64,000 nt of DNA from NCBI GenBank assembly GCA_018402295.1, contig JAGYJI010000006.1, forward strand, positions 301,594 to 365,593, read 5' to 3'. The notes under the pieces are model-generated. The model was not told the origin of the DNA. It was given only the letters and a program-made list of their open reading frames with translations, and ran no database searches. Both the position numbers and the translations under genes were made by a program. Within the stretch, counting starts at the first letter, position 1. Each line of letters opens with the position of its first letter. This document shows positions 1-9,978 of the stretch, one piece after another. Source of the stretch: Pontimonas sp. GTDB taxonomy: Bacteria > Actinomycetota > Actinomycetes > Actinomycetales > Microbacteriaceae.

Positions 1-169
1 GGTGCCAGGGCGATAGCGGCGTGTGTTTCCGTCGCCGGGACGTGGTCGGTCACGGTTTTTTGAGCTCAGTGACGAGCTGCTGCAGACTGATGCCTGCTGC
101 CTGGGCGTCAGCTTCGCTGATGCCCACATAGAGAGCGAACCCTCGTGGTTCGCGAGGTGAGTGAGTCAT
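1..169 (-). CDS. hypothetical protein, partial at window edge (MTHSPREPRGFALYVGISEADAQAAGISLQQLVTELKK...), probable 1-nt homopolymer frameshift
   Basis: Open reading on minus strand from ATG at 169; frame continues to the window edge if one A is added to the A6 run (T6 on + strand near 54-60). No family recognised. Confidence 0.4.
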
Positions 170-339
170 AATCTGTCGATTCGTGAGGGGCGGTGAGCCC
201 ACGGAGGGTGAACAGGGGGATTAGCCACACATTCGACAGCAACACAGCTCACGAGCGCTCACCTGCGCCCGGGGAAAAAAAGAGCTGTGCATGGCTTGAT
301 TATCGGCCCAAGCCCGGCCGAGCGTCAAGTCTTGTGACG

Positions 340-974
340 TTATCCGACAGTTCCATAGAGGCGGTCCCCGGCGTCACCGAGGCCTGGAACGATGAAACCG
401 TGCTCATTGAGTTTCTCATCGAGAGCCCCCAACACGATGGTGACGTTGCGACCTGCTGTTGCCTTCTCTAGCGCTGCTAACCCCTCTGGTGAACCCAAGA
501 GACAAACTGCCGTCACCTCAGTGGCACCTTTGTCAAAGACAAAGTTGATGGCTTGCAGCAGTGAACCACCGGTTGCCAGCATGGGATCAAGAATGAAGCA
601 CTGACGGTCGGAGAGGTCCTCCGGGAGTCGCTCCGCATAGACACTGGGTTGCAAAGTCTTCTCGTCTCGCACCATTCCCAAGAAGCCAACCTCAGCGCTC
701 GGCACAAGTTGGGTCATGCCCTCCAACATTCCAAGCCCCGCCCGGAGGATGGGGACGACTACGGGCCGCGGCTTCGCCAGCTTCTTCCCCATCGTGGTGG
801 TCACGGGTGTGGTGATCTGGTGGTCCTCGATGCGGACATGGCGGGTGGCCTCATAGGCCAACAGGGTCACCAGCTCTGAGGTGAGTGCTCGGAACAGCGG
901 TGACGATGTCGACTCGTCTCTCAGAAGCGAGAGTTTGTGAGAAATGAGGGGTGATCCGCAACATGCACCTGCAT
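340..974 (-). CDS. upp: uracil phosphoribosyltransferase, frameshifted near N-terminus
   Basis: [14 protein letters not shown]..., [22 protein letters not shown] are UPRTase motifs. N-terminus (M)QVHVADHP / [12 protein letters not shown] is recovered if one C is added to the run at 948-951. Confidence 0.93.
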
Positions 975-1019
975 GCGCCTCACACTACCCGAGCGCGATG
1001 CTCTGGATAGGGTGGGCTC

Positions 1020-1472
1020 GTGCTTGATGACACCGAGTTGATGCGCCGCGCTCTTGACCTGGCCTCGGAAGCCCTGGCTACGGGAGATGTGCCCGTCGCG
1101 GCACTCGTGGTGGACCCCTCCGGGCTGATTGTGGCCAGTGCCACCAACACCAAAGAGCGCGACCATGACCCCACCGCTCACGCAGAGATTGTTGCCCTGC
1201 GTCTGGCCGGCCACGCCCTGGAGACTGCCAACCTTTCTGACCACACGCTGGTGGTGACCCTGGAACCCTGCGTGATGTGTGCTGGAGCAATCACCCAAGC
1301 TCGCATCTCACGACTTGTTTTCGGAGCATGGGACGCCAAGGCGGGCGCAGCCGGGAGCACGCATGACCTGGTGCGGGACCGGAGCCTGCCGCATCGGGTG
1401 CAGGAAGTTGTCGGTGGTGTGCTGGAAGAGGAGTGCGGAGCACTCCTCACCGACTTCTTTTCCCAGAAGTAG
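1020..1472 (+). CDS. tadA: tRNA adenosine(34) deaminase
   Basis: HAEIVAL and PCVMCAGAI zinc/deaminase motifs; 150 aa. Confidence 0.93.
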   Translation: MLDDTELMRRALDLASEALATGDVPVAALVVDPSGLIVASATNTKERDHDPTAHAEIVALRLAGHALETANLSDHTLVVTLEPCVMCAGAITQARISRLVFGAWDAKAGAAGSTHDLVRDRSLPHRVQEVVGGVLEEECGALLTDFFSQK

Positions 1473-1871
1473 TTAGCGCACCACTCCCGGCCAGACCACG
1501 GCGATCACCGTGTTGGCGATGGCCAGAGCTCCCGCAGTGTGCAGCAGGGGAAGGAGCTTCCGCTCGCGGCCACCGCTGCTGAGCTTCTTCTGCTTCCGAT
1601 AGGCAACGAGTGCGACGACAAAAATGATCACTGCGAGTGTTGTCTTGACCGCGATTTTGATGTGGTCCACAGCCATGTCGGGATTATCCGCAAGACGCAT
1701 TTCCACGAGACCAGTGAGGAGTAGTCCCGTGACCAACTGGATTACTGCTCCGGTCAGTACCCATCCAAAGAAGTAGCCCGAGTGAGCTCTCATCTGGGCG
1801 AAGAACGGCCCGATAATCAGCGCCAGGCCGATGAAGTGCAGGATGAGAGTGATATCGCGAGCCAGTTCCAT
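1473..1871 (-). CDS. integral membrane protein, about 4 TM
   Basis: Hydrophobic 132-aa ORF; no specific motif recognised. Confidence 0.7.
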   Translation of the reverse strand: MELARDITLILHFIGLALIIGPFFAQMRAHSGYFFGWVLTGAVIQLVTGLLLTGLVEMRLADNPDMAVDHIKIAVKTTLAVIIFVVALVAYRKQKKLSSGGRERKLLPLLHTAGALAIANTVIAVVWPGVVR

Positions 1872-1885
1872 TGTTCTCCTCTGAG

Positions 1886-2209
1886 TTAGTCCGATGCCTT
1901 GATCACAATCACATCGGTCGGTGGTTGAGTTTCTGACGTGTCGCGCACGAGTTCCGGTTCCACGTAAATTTCGGCGTGATCTCCCACGACTTCTCGCACG
2001 CGACGCTTTGCATCATTGAGTGCGTGGGCGAGGACATAACTGGGCAGTGTCTCGGCAAGCTGAACGGTGGCAGCAATAACCCAGTGGCCATCAGGCTCGG
2101 CGGTCACCGAGAGGCGCAAGACCGCGTCAGCGTCTGGACCATCGAGGAGTGCGGTCAGGATGGGTTCTCGGGGAGGAAGCGGTTCTTTCGACTTCTTCTT
2201 GTCACCCAT
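1886..2209 (-). CDS. hypothetical protein
   Basis: 107-aa ORF in a tight gap between annotated neighbours; no family recognised. Confidence 0.6.
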   Translation of the reverse strand: MGDKKKSKEPLPPREPILTALLDGPDADAVLRLSVTAEPDGHWVIAATVQLAETLPSYVLAHALNDAKRRVREVVGDHAEIYVEPELVRDTSETQPPTDVIVIKASD

Positions 2210-2268
2210 TGTGTTATTCCATTCCTAGCGACGGTGCCAACAACGTCTGTCCAATCTACACTGGCATC

Positions 2269-3093
2269 GTGACGCTCTCTCTTCCTCGTATTGCAATTCT
2301 CGGCACCGGACATATGGGTGGTGCGATTCTTAGCGGCCTCACACACACCCTGGAGGCTCCCTCCACAATTCGAGTGACGACGGCAACAGCGGCGTCTGCC
2401 CGGGTGCTTGCCGGCAAAGGTGTGGAGGCGCGGAGTCTCGAGGAGGACGCCACCGCAAACCAGTGGGCAATCGAGCAGGCCGACATCATCATTCTGGGAG
2501 TCAAGCCCCACTACCTCCTGGGATTGCTGGAGGAGGTTGCTCCTTCTGCCCCAGCATCTGCCGTGATGGTGAGTATCGCAGCAGGCATCACCGTGGCGCA
2601 GATGGAAAGCATCTGGCCGGGCGCTGTGGTGCGCACAATGCCGAACACTCCCTCGCAGGTGGGTAAAGGGGTCACCGGTTTGAGTTCTGGCTCTCAGGTC
2701 AGCGCCGACCAGGTGCGCTCGGTCAGAGAAGTTTTCGAGACGGTAGGGAGTGTGCTGGAGGTTGAGGAGGAATCTCTCAACGCGTTGAGCACCTTCTCCG
2801 GATCGGGCCCTGCGTTCGTCTATTTCTTCATCGAGCGTTTCATGGAGGTGGCACTAGAGCACGGGTTCACCCAGGAGCAGGCCACCACCATGGTGCAGGG
2901 CACCTTCGCTGGGGCAATGGAACTCTTGGAGAGCTCGGGACACACTCCCGAGGAGCTCCGCGAAGCCGTCACAAGCCCCGGTGGCACCACCCAGGCCGCA
3001 CTCGAGGTGTATCGCTCTGCCGACTTGAGCGCCATCATTCGTGACGCCAGCGCCGCCGCTATTGCCAGAGCTCAGGAGATGGCGAAGGGCTAG
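2269..3093 (+). CDS. proC: pyrroline-5-carboxylate reductase
   Basis: IAILGTGHMGGAI Rossmann motif; ALSTFSGSGPAFVYFFIE and SPGGTT C-terminal P5CR signature; GTG start. Confidence 0.93.
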   Translation: MTLSLPRIAILGTGHMGGAILSGLTHTLEAPSTIRVTTATAASARVLAGKGVEARSLEEDATANQWAIEQADIIILGVKPHYLLGLLEEVAPSAPASAVMVSIAAGITVAQMESIWPGAVVRTMPNTPSQVGKGVTGLSSGSQVSADQVRSVREVFETVGSVLEVEEESLNALSTFSGSGPAFVYFFIERFMEVALEHGFTQEQATTMVQGTFAGAMELLESSGHTPEELREAVTSPGGTTQAALEVYRSADLSAIIRDASAAAIARAQEMAKG

Positions 3094-3765
3094 TTACTTA
3101 TCCAGTGCTGCGAAAGTCTCGATGTCTTCGTTGGTCCCCGAGACGATGATCAGGTCGTGGTTGGTGACCACGGTGTTCTCCGTGGCATAGGTGAAGGGCT
3201 TGCCGGGGGATTTCACACCCACCACAGTGATGTTGTATTTCGAGCGCACCTTGGAGTCCGTCAGGGACAGGCCTCGAATAGGTTTCGGCGGATACATCTT
3301 CACCAGGGCAAAGTTGTCGTCGAAGCGGATGAAGTCGATCATGCGACCAGATACCAGGTGGGCGACTCGCTCGCCCGCTTCGCGCTCGGGATAGATCACC
3401 CGGTGGGCGCCAATCCGGGTCAAGATTTTTCCGTGGGATTCGCTAATGGCTTTTGCCCAAATCTGGGGGACCTTCATATCCACCAGGTTGGTGGTAATCA
3501 GCACGCTGGCCTCAATGGAGGACCCGGTCGCTACGACCGCAATGGGGAAGTCTCGGGCACCGATTTGTTCCAGGGCATTCACGTTCCGGGCATCGAGCAC
3601 TGCGGTGTGCTTGACACGGTCTGACCATTTCTGAACCAGAGCTGGGTCTTCATCAACAGCCAGAACATCGCGGCCCAGCTTGTCGAGCTCGCCCGCTGTG
3701 GCGGCACCGAAGCGACCCAGACCAATGACGAGGACGGGGGCATCATGGGGAATCTTGTCAACCAA
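3094..3765 (-). CDS. trkA: TrkA/KtrA-type potassium uptake regulator (RCK N/C domains)
   Basis: VLVIGLGRFGAATAGELDKLGRDVLAVDEDP NAD-binding motif; adjacent to a TrkH-like gene. Confidence 0.88.
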   Translation of the reverse strand: MVDKIPHDAPVLVIGLGRFGAATAGELDKLGRDVLAVDEDPALVQKWSDRVKHTAVLDARNVNALEQIGARDFPIAVVATGSSIEASVLITTNLVDMKVPQIWAKAISESHGKILTRIGAHRVIYPEREAGERVAHLVSGRMIDFIRFDDNFALVKMYPPKPIRGLSLTDSKVRSKYNITVVGVKSPGKPFTYATENTVVTNHDLIIVSGTNEDIETFAALDK

Positions 3766-5288
3766 CGATCGGCCTTTCTTTTGCTCGGCGGTACACCGTC
3801 TGACGGTGGGTGCCGCTGAGTGCGGTAGCGAGTGTCACTGTACCAACACGACCCAACAGCATGGTTGCCGAGAGGACGTACTTTGCGGAATCGGGAAGGT
3901 CATTACTGGTGAGACCAGCACTCAAGCCACAGGTGGCAAATGCTGAAATCACATCGAAGAGGACCTTGTCCAGTGGCGCATCGGTGATGCGCATAATCGT
4001 GATGGTGGCGATTGCCACAATGCTTGCTCCCCACAACACCACGCTCACCGCGAGGCGAACGGTGTCGGAGGGGATTCGTCGCTCATACGCCACGATGTCT
4101 TGGTTTCCTCGCGCCTCAGCGAACGCTGCGAGGAACAAAATTGCCAGGGTGGTGACTTTAATTCCCCCGGCAGTGGATGCTGACCCACCCCCGACAAACA
4201 TGAGCATGTCCAGGACCAGCAGAGTCGCGCCGTTCATCTCGGAGGTGTCCACGGTGTTGAACCCTCCCGAGCGCGACATCATGGAGACAAACAACGCCGT
4301 CATCGGTCGATAGGCACCGGGCTGGGAGCCCAATGTTTTCTCGTTACCCCACTCGAGAGACCCAATGGCCAGTGCACCAATCACCAACAGGATGGTGGTG
4401 GTGGTCAGGGTCAGCTTGGCGTGAATGCCGAGGCGAGCGTGGTCGAGCGTGCGACGAAGTCTCCGCAGACGCACAGTTTTGAGAGCACGAGCAATCGCAT
4501 AAATGACCGGGAAACCAATACTTCCCAGGAAGACCCCAATACCGATGGTGAACACCATGATGGGGTCATTCAGGAACGGCGAGAGACCATCAACCAGGGG
4601 AACGAACCCCGTGTTGGTGAAGGCAGACGCCGCGAGGTATCCGCCCTGCCAGAGCGCGCTCACCGGGTCGAGACCCCAGGCCAGGAGCCGGGGAACGATG
4701 ATGGCGGCCAGTGCCAGCTCGATGACGACAACACTGATGAGGACGGTCTTGAGTAAACCCTTGACCTCGGACAGGCGCATCCCGTGAGAGTCCCCGCCGT
4801 CCCGCTCGTGCAGGCGCGACGGGTCAACATCACCCGCCATCATTTTCCGAACCGAGAGACCCAATCGCTTGGAGGCTATGACGGCAAGAATCGTGGCCAA
4901 GGTCATGACGCCGATTCCCCCGATTTGGAGACCCAGGAACACCACGAGGTGACCAAAGGGCAGACCAGTGGGTGGCCATGTTCACCACGGTGAGACCCGT
5001 CACACAGATCGCCGACACCGCGGTGAAGAGAGCATCTGCCAGGGGAGTTATCTCCCCAGTCGCTGAGGCGATAGGCAACATCAACAGGACAGTGGTGACG
5101 GTAATCAGGAACAGGAAAATGAAGATGGTGGCGGTTGCAGCACCGCCGCCCACCACTGCTTGGGCACGAAAGAGCAGCCCACGCAGACCGGCGGGTGCGG
5201 AATAGGGCGCGAGCCCCGGCACCGCGGAGAGTGGGCGCGAGCGACGCCGAATTGAGCGGCGCTTAAACGTCCCTAGCCATGACGACAC
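3758..5288 (-). CDS. trkH: TrkH/KtrB-type potassium transporter, one frameshift near 4955-4975
   Basis: ORF 4830-5288 ends TGLTVVNMATHWS and ORF 3758-4945 begins VFLGLQIGGIGVMT; together they give the contiguous TrkH/KtrB selectivity-filter region. Confidence 0.87.
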
Positions 5289-5372
5289 GTCACGCGGCCT
5301 TCTTTCTCATCCGAACTTCAGACAACCGCCAGCCATGGTACTCCCACCGGGGTGCGAGTACGCTACCCCTTT

Positions 5373-5747
5373 ATGAGCGATGTGTTTGATGTTCTTGCCG
5401 ATTCCACCCGCCGCGACATTGTGGACCTGCTGCGTTCTGGGTCGGAGATGAGTGTGGGACAGCTGGTGGAGTCCCTGGGGATTACCCAACCCACGGTGTC
5501 CAAGCACTTGAAAGTGTTGCGGGACGCGGGTGTTGTTGTGGCTCGGGAGGAAGGCCAGCACCGTTACTACCGATTCGATGAGAGGTCCCTGTCCGACGTG
5601 CAGACCTGGGTCGGTGGCGTGACCACCGCGTCGAGTGCTGGCGCGGATCCTTTTGTGGATTTGCGCGAACCAGGAATGGCCGTGGGGTCTGTGGCGAAAG
5701 ACGTCATGACCTGGGTCGATGACGTTATGGCCAAGATTCGACGCTAG
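5373..5747 (+). CDS. ArsR-family HTH transcriptional regulator
   Basis: MSDVFDVLADSTRRDIVDLLRSGSEMSVGQLVESLGITQPTVSKHLKVLRDAGVV winged-helix signature. Confidence 0.9.
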   Translation: MSDVFDVLADSTRRDIVDLLRSGSEMSVGQLVESLGITQPTVSKHLKVLRDAGVVVAREEGQHRYYRFDERSLSDVQTWVGGVTTASSAGADPFVDLREPGMAVGSVAKDVMTWVDDVMAKIRR

Positions 5748-5809
5748 CCCTTTACAGGCTTCGGGCATCGCTCTAGGGTTGAGCAGTTACCAGACCACAG
5801 AAAGTTGTC

Positions 5810-6019
5810 ATGTCCCAGCCGCTCTCTCAGATGCGATTTCTCACCGTGGGTGAGGTCGCAGACATGATGCGTGTGTCCACCATGACCGTCTACCGGCTTG
5901 TGCACTCAGGAGAGCTCCCCGCGGTGCGGTTTGGACGCTCCTTTCGGATTCCCGAATCTGCTGTGTCCAGCATTGTCTTCTCTGCGGGCGAGGTCCGAGA
6001 AATGGGTGAGGTCGGCTGA
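5810..6019 (+). CDS. excisionase/MerR-like helix-turn-helix protein (BldC-like)
   Basis: FLTVGEVADMMRVSTMTVYRLVHSGELPAVRFGRSFRIPESAV. Confidence 0.88.
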   Translation: MSQPLSQMRFLTVGEVADMMRVSTMTVYRLVHSGELPAVRFGRSFRIPESAVSSIVFSAGEVREMGEVG

Positions 6020-6098
6020 GCATTCGGCTCTGCGCTAGACTCCCTAAGTTGTCTGCTGGCAGATAACCACCAACGACACCAGGTCTAAAGGAAACTTC

Positions 6099-6197
6099 AT
6101 GGGTTCTGTTATCAAGAAGCGCCGCAAGCGTATGGCGAAGAAGAAGCACCGCAAGTTGCTTCGCAAGACTCGCCACCAGCGTCGCAATAAGAAGTAG
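6099..6197 (+). CDS. small ribosomal protein bS22 (AURKAIP1/COX24-domain), 32 aa
   Basis: Direct translation of 6099-6197 gives MGSVIKKRRKRMAKKKHRKLLRKTRHQRRNKK, the actinobacterial bS22 pattern; missed by the ORF track because of its size. Confidence 0.92.
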   Translation: MGSVIKKRRKRMAKKKHRKLLRKTRHQRRNKK

Positions 6198-6227
6198 CGA
6201 CCGACGGTAGGGGACGCTGGTCACGTT

Positions 6228-6980
6228 TTAGTGACCGGCGTTTTTCTCTGCCTTCTTGGATCGGTGTGATTGGTGACGATTGGTCGATGTGGGCCAAATC
6301 ACGGGCCAGCCATTGGCGGTGGCGTGCGCGAGGAGTGCGTGGTCCGGGTTGACCACTACCGGGTGCCCCACACTCGTGAGAAGCGGAATGTCGGCGACAG
6401 AGTCTGAGTAGGCATAACAGTGGGCGAGATCAACCTGGGATGTCTGCGCGTGCGCGGCCGCCGCTTCTGCTTTCAGGGGGCCATGGAGAAGCTCACCGTC
6501 AATCTCGCCAGTGAAGGCGCCATCTTTCTCCTCCAGCGCTGTTCCCATCGCTCCGGCGAGTGCCAAGTCACGGGCCATGACGGAGGCAAGCGCTTGGGGG
6601 CTTGCGGTCAGTAACCAGACCTGATGACCCTGCGATTTGTGCCACGTGATGCGCTCGATCATCTCGGGGAAGATTTTTGGTGCGATGGATCGACGCCAAG
6701 CGCTCTCCGCAACTTTCTCGAAATCTTCCACCCGGTGGCCAGCCACCAGAGACTGGGCCCTCTCCCGGGTTGACTTGACCCGCTTCGTCGTTTCCCCTTT
6801 GCGGATGAAGTTGCGCTGTTGAAAGAGTGCGGGGAGGACATGGTGCCATTTGATGAGCCCGGACTTCCAGGCTTCGATGCCAAACATATAGATGGTCGCC
6901 CCCTTGACCAGCGTGTTGTCCACATCGACAAACACCATGACCGGCGGGGAGCCGGCCGGAGTTGCCCTGGAGGGAGTCAT
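6228..6980 (-). CDS. HAD-IB family hydrolase (SerB-like phosphatase)
   Basis: VDVDNTLVKGATIYMFG (HAD motif I), LLTASP (motif II), YAYSDSVADIPLL (motif IV). Confidence 0.88.
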   Translation of the reverse strand: MTPSRATPAGSPPVMVFVDVDNTLVKGATIYMFGIEAWKSGLIKWHHVLPALFQQRNFIRKGETTKRVKSTRERAQSLVAGHRVEDFEKVAESAWRRSIAPKIFPEMIERITWHKSQGHQVWLLTASPQALASVMARDLALAGAMGTALEEKDGAFTGEIDGELLHGPLKAEAAAAHAQTSQVDLAHCYAYSDSVADIPLLTSVGHPVVVNPDHALLAHATANGWPVIWPTSTNRHQSHRSKKAEKNAGH

Positions 6981-6998
6981 GGTGTCTCAGCATAGGCT

Positions 6999-7283
6999 TT
7001 GCGCATGGGAAGTGTGCAGGTGACAGTCATTGGGACAGACGAGTGCCACCTCTGTGACGATGCCACCGAACTGATTGAGTCTGTGCTCCCCGAGTTCCAC
7101 AACGTGAGCCTGGAGAAGCGTCAGCTCGGGGAGAACCCAGAGTGGCTCGAGTTCTACAGTGACAAGATTCCTGTCATTCTGATTGACGGGGTCGAGCATG
7201 GGTACTGGCGAGTCAACGAGAAGATTTTCCGAGGCGCACTGGCCCAGGCTGGAGCCCTTCCCCGCACGAGTGATTCGGAGTAG
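6999..7283 (+). CDS. glutaredoxin-like family protein
   Basis: VTVIGTDECHLCDDATELIESV (CxxC) and IPVILIDGVEHGYWRV. Confidence 0.85.
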   Translation: MRMGSVQVTVIGTDECHLCDDATELIESVLPEFHNVSLEKRQLGENPEWLEFYSDKIPVILIDGVEHGYWRVNEKIFRGALAQAGALPRTSDSE

Positions 7284-7292
7284 AAAAGTCTT

Positions 7293-7832
7293 ATGTCTTC
7301 CACCAGAACTCCTGACCCCAACCCCGGGTGGCTCTCCGACGAGGAACTAGCTGAGATTCGCCACCGCTTGCCCCTTCTCTATGTGGAGGCGGTGCCTGTC
7401 CGACTGGATGGCCAGGGCAACGTCAGCGAAGTGGGTCTGCTCCTTCGGGTGTCCTCCGAGGGCGCTATTGCCCGAGCCCTCGTCGCTGGCCGGGTCATGT
7501 TCGGTGAGACCGTGCGTGACGCGCTCTTTCGGCACCTGGAGAAAGACTTGGGGCCGATGGCGTTCCCCCAAATACCTCCCACGCCTCAACCCGCGCACAT
7601 CGCCGAGTACTTTCCATTCCCCGGTTCGAAGTATCAGGACGCTCGGCAACACGCAGTGTCGCTTGTGTATGTGGTCCCGGTGACGGGAACCTGCGACCCC
7701 CGCCAAGACGCTCTGGAACTCACCTGGATGACACCAGAGCAGGTCACGTCCCACGAGGTTCTCGTGGAGATGGAGGGCGGCCGCGGCTCACTGGTGAAAG
7801 CGGCGCTTGCCAGCGTTGGCGCTCTTCCCTAG
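7293..7832 (+). CDS. NUDIX-fold DUF4916-like protein
   Basis: Overall pattern GWLSDEELAEIRHRLPLLYVEAVPVR...EVGLLLR...GRVMFGETVRDALFRHLEKDLGP. Confidence 0.75.
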   Translation: MSSTRTPDPNPGWLSDEELAEIRHRLPLLYVEAVPVRLDGQGNVSEVGLLLRVSSEGAIARALVAGRVMFGETVRDALFRHLEKDLGPMAFPQIPPTPQPAHIAEYFPFPGSKYQDARQHAVSLVYVVPVTGTCDPRQDALELTWMTPEQVTSHEVLVEMEGGRGSLVKAALASVGALP

Positions 7833-8494
7833 CGAGTAGCTAACGCCACAATGTCACGGACGACCACAGACTGACCATCAGGGGTGCTCTGCTCCCGGTT
7901 GTGCAGATCCACGGTTCTCTTGGTCCAGGTGCGAGGAATCGCCGCCGTGAGTTCTGTGTGGTCAAACATCAAGTCTGCCGGAGGCCTGCGAAGGCCCGCC
8001 TCGAGATCCTCGAGTGAGTGCCCCACAATCAGCAGAGTTCCCCCGGGCGCAACAGCCTGCACCAGTTTTTTCCAGAGGACCTTTCGATCAGCTGCCGGAA
8101 TGTGGAGAAAGTGCGCTGTGACGAGGTCGTAGCGCTCGGGTGGGGTGGGTAACGGGTCTGCCACCACGTCGGAGGCAATCCAGCGCACGTTGCGCGTAAT
8201 TCCATCCTTCGCCACCCGAGTCGTGCGCTCTGCCTCGCCGCGGGCGAGAGCCCTTGGCGATGCGTCCACGGCGGTCACCTCGAAACCCTGTTCAGCCAGC
8301 CAGAGGGCATCGGCTCCTTCCCCGCATCCCACCTCCAAGGCATGGCCCACAGCAGTGCCAGTGAGGGAGCTCACCAGGGTGGGATTAACCCGCCCGCTCC
8401 ACATGGTCGAGTTGTAGCGGGCTTCCCAGATGCGGGTACTCTCGCTCTGCCACTGGGGGCGAGGCGCTTCATCATGCGGTGGCGCCACCACCAA
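7829..8494 (-). CDS. class I SAM-dependent methyltransferase
   Basis: ALEVGCGEGADALWLAEQGFEVTAVDASP motif I; PGGTLLIVGHS. Confidence 0.87.
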   Translation of the reverse strand: MVVAPPHDEAPRPQWQSESTRIWEARYNSTMWSGRVNPTLVSSLTGTAVGHALEVGCGEGADALWLAEQGFEVTAVDASPRALARGEAERTTRVAKDGITRNVRWIASDVVADPLPTPPERYDLVTAHFLHIPAADRKVLWKKLVQAVAPGGTLLIVGHSLEDLEAGLRRPPADLMFDHTELTAAIPRTWTKRTVDLHNREQSTPDGQSVVVRDIVALATR

Positions 8495-8910
8495 AAGATC
8501 CTGAAACCTAGTCCCATGAAGGGCGTGAGGATTCCCGCATCAAAGTCGAGTTCGTCCTCCAGGATTGTGGGACCCACACCGCTGGGGCGAAGAGTCATGG
8601 TGTGCTGGAACCTGGTCACCTGGGCAAGCGCTCCGGTGAGGCCCCGCCCGAGGTCTTGGAAAGTTCTCGTCATACCCTCGGCAGTGCTCACCGGGTTAAT
8701 CTCCTGGGTTCCCAGGCTGAGGACACCGAGCGCCCTTACGCGAACGACGTAGGTCTTCCCAGATTCATAGCGGTTGGGGAACGGAGCAGGGCTGAGCGCC
8801 TCAAATCCAAGGAAGGGCTGTGACACAGCGCGAAAGACCTCGGGATTGTGGAGCGCGTCACAAGCTTGGGGGACAGTGCAGGGCAGTGACACCTGGAGAG
8901 AAAACTTCAT
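8371..8910 (-). CDS. DUF2505-like (SRPBCC-type) protein; C-terminal part overlaps next gene and may be misframed
   Basis: MKFSLQVSLPCTVPQACDALHNPEVFRAVSQP... N-terminal pattern. Confidence 0.65.
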   Translation of the reverse strand: MKFSLQVSLPCTVPQACDALHNPEVFRAVSQPFLGFEALSPAPFPNRYESGKTYVVRVRALGVLSLGTQEINPVSTAEGMTRTFQDLGRGLTGALAQVTRFQHTMTLRPSGVGPTILEDELDFDAGILTPFMGLGFRIFWWWRHRMMKRLAPSGRARVPASGKPATTRPCGAGGLIPPW

Positions 8911-8961
8911 CGGGGCCTTGTCTTCATCGGACGTTCAGAATGGCGGACTACTCTCCAGACT

Positions 8962-9264
8962 ATGAGAGCTCACCTAAATGGAACTGTGATTGCTGAAGCG
9001 CCTGAGTCTGATCTGGTCAAGATCGAGGGCAACTGGTATTTTCCTCCTTCTTCTGTCAAGCAGGAGTTTTTGCTGAAGAGCCCCACCCCCTACATCTGCC
9101 CCTGGAAGGGTGAGTGCCAGTACTACACGATTACCGTGGACGGGCAGTCCTATCAGGATCGGGCTTTTTCCTACGATGAGCTGCGGCCGGGAGCGGTGGA
9201 GCGCGTGGGTACAGACTTCACCGGGTATGTGGCGTTCTGGAAAGAGATTACGGTCGAGGACTAA
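8962..9264 (+). CDS. DUF427 domain protein
   Basis: VKIEGNWYFPPSSV...TPYICPWKGECQYYTITVDGQ... matches the DUF427 pattern. Confidence 0.88.
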   Translation: MRAHLNGTVIAEAPESDLVKIEGNWYFPPSSVKQEFLLKSPTPYICPWKGECQYYTITVDGQSYQDRAFSYDELRPGAVERVGTDFTGYVAFWKEITVED

Positions 9265-9713
9265 ACCTTGGCCCGCCAGCTAATCAGGTAGCTGGTGTTG
9301 AACCGTCGGTCACACTTCGCACACGACACCGGTTTCCCTGGTCTGCGGAATCGAACAATCTCGTGGCCACTGGGGCAAGCACCCACCCACTTAGCTCGCT
9401 CGTGGGCGGGCTCCACGGTGTGGGTGCGGCCCCCTGCGTAACCGATCTGCTGGGCGATGGACCGCCACTTCGGGCCGTGAGCAGCTCGGGGTCCCGCCAG
9501 GGCGTGCGCAATTTCGTGCAGCAGAACCTGGGTGACCTCAGCCGTGGTCGCTTTCTCGGTCAGGTATCGGGAGACCGAGATGGTGTGTGTTCGGTGATCA
9601 CATTGACCAAGCCGGGTGGTGGCGCGATCAAAGCGAAAAGACCAGACTCCCGCAATCTGGTGGGCAGCCAAAAGCCGCACCGCCTCCTGCTCTACCCAGA
9701 TCGCATCTGCCAC
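9261..9713 (-). CDS. SprT-like zinc metallopeptidase-domain protein
   Basis: VTQVLLHEIAHAL...HGPKWRSIAQQIG and a C-terminal CxxC pair. Confidence 0.85.
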   Translation of the reverse strand: MADAIWVEQEAVRLLAAHQIAGVWSFRFDRATTRLGQCDHRTHTISVSRYLTEKATTAEVTQVLLHEIAHALAGPRAAHGPKWRSIAQQIGYAGGRTHTVEPAHERAKWVGACPSGHEIVRFRRPGKPVSCAKCDRRFNTSYLISWRAKV

Positions 9714-9781
9714 GTCGACAGGTTAGCGGGGGCCCGCACTAGCAGTGGAAGTTATCCCCAGGGAGTCCCACAAACACAAAG

Positions 9782-9809
9782 TAGACAAATCGTTATAAAC
9801 GCGTATACA
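9782..9809 (+). promoter_or_regulatory. candidate sigma-A promoter for rpoBC (TAGACA-16-TATACA)
   Basis: TAGACA at 9782-9787, TATACA at 9804-9809, 16-bp spacer, about 170 nt upstream of rpoB. Confidence 0.55.
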
Positions 9810-9978
9810 CTAGAGGTTTGCTTCCCTGACTTCTTGTGCCGTCATATTGCGGATGACACGAGAGCCCCGAGTATAGCGGCGGGGTGAACTCATTTGTGCT
9901 GAGTTCCAGTGGTTGCTTCTGGTTCGGTTTGGTCACCCACGATGAGGCTCCGTCAGTGAGCCCTGGAGGTTAATACTC

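Noticed and set aside
170-340. Possible tRNA or small RNA gene left of upp
   Set aside because: No cloverleaf or recognisable T-loop (GGTTCRA) arrangement could be drawn; left unannotated.
921-1298. 125-aa and smaller minus-strand ORFs over tadA and the upp 5' end
   Set aside because: Overlaps tadA; the only meaningful part is MQVHVADHP, which is the true N-terminus of upp in a shifted frame.
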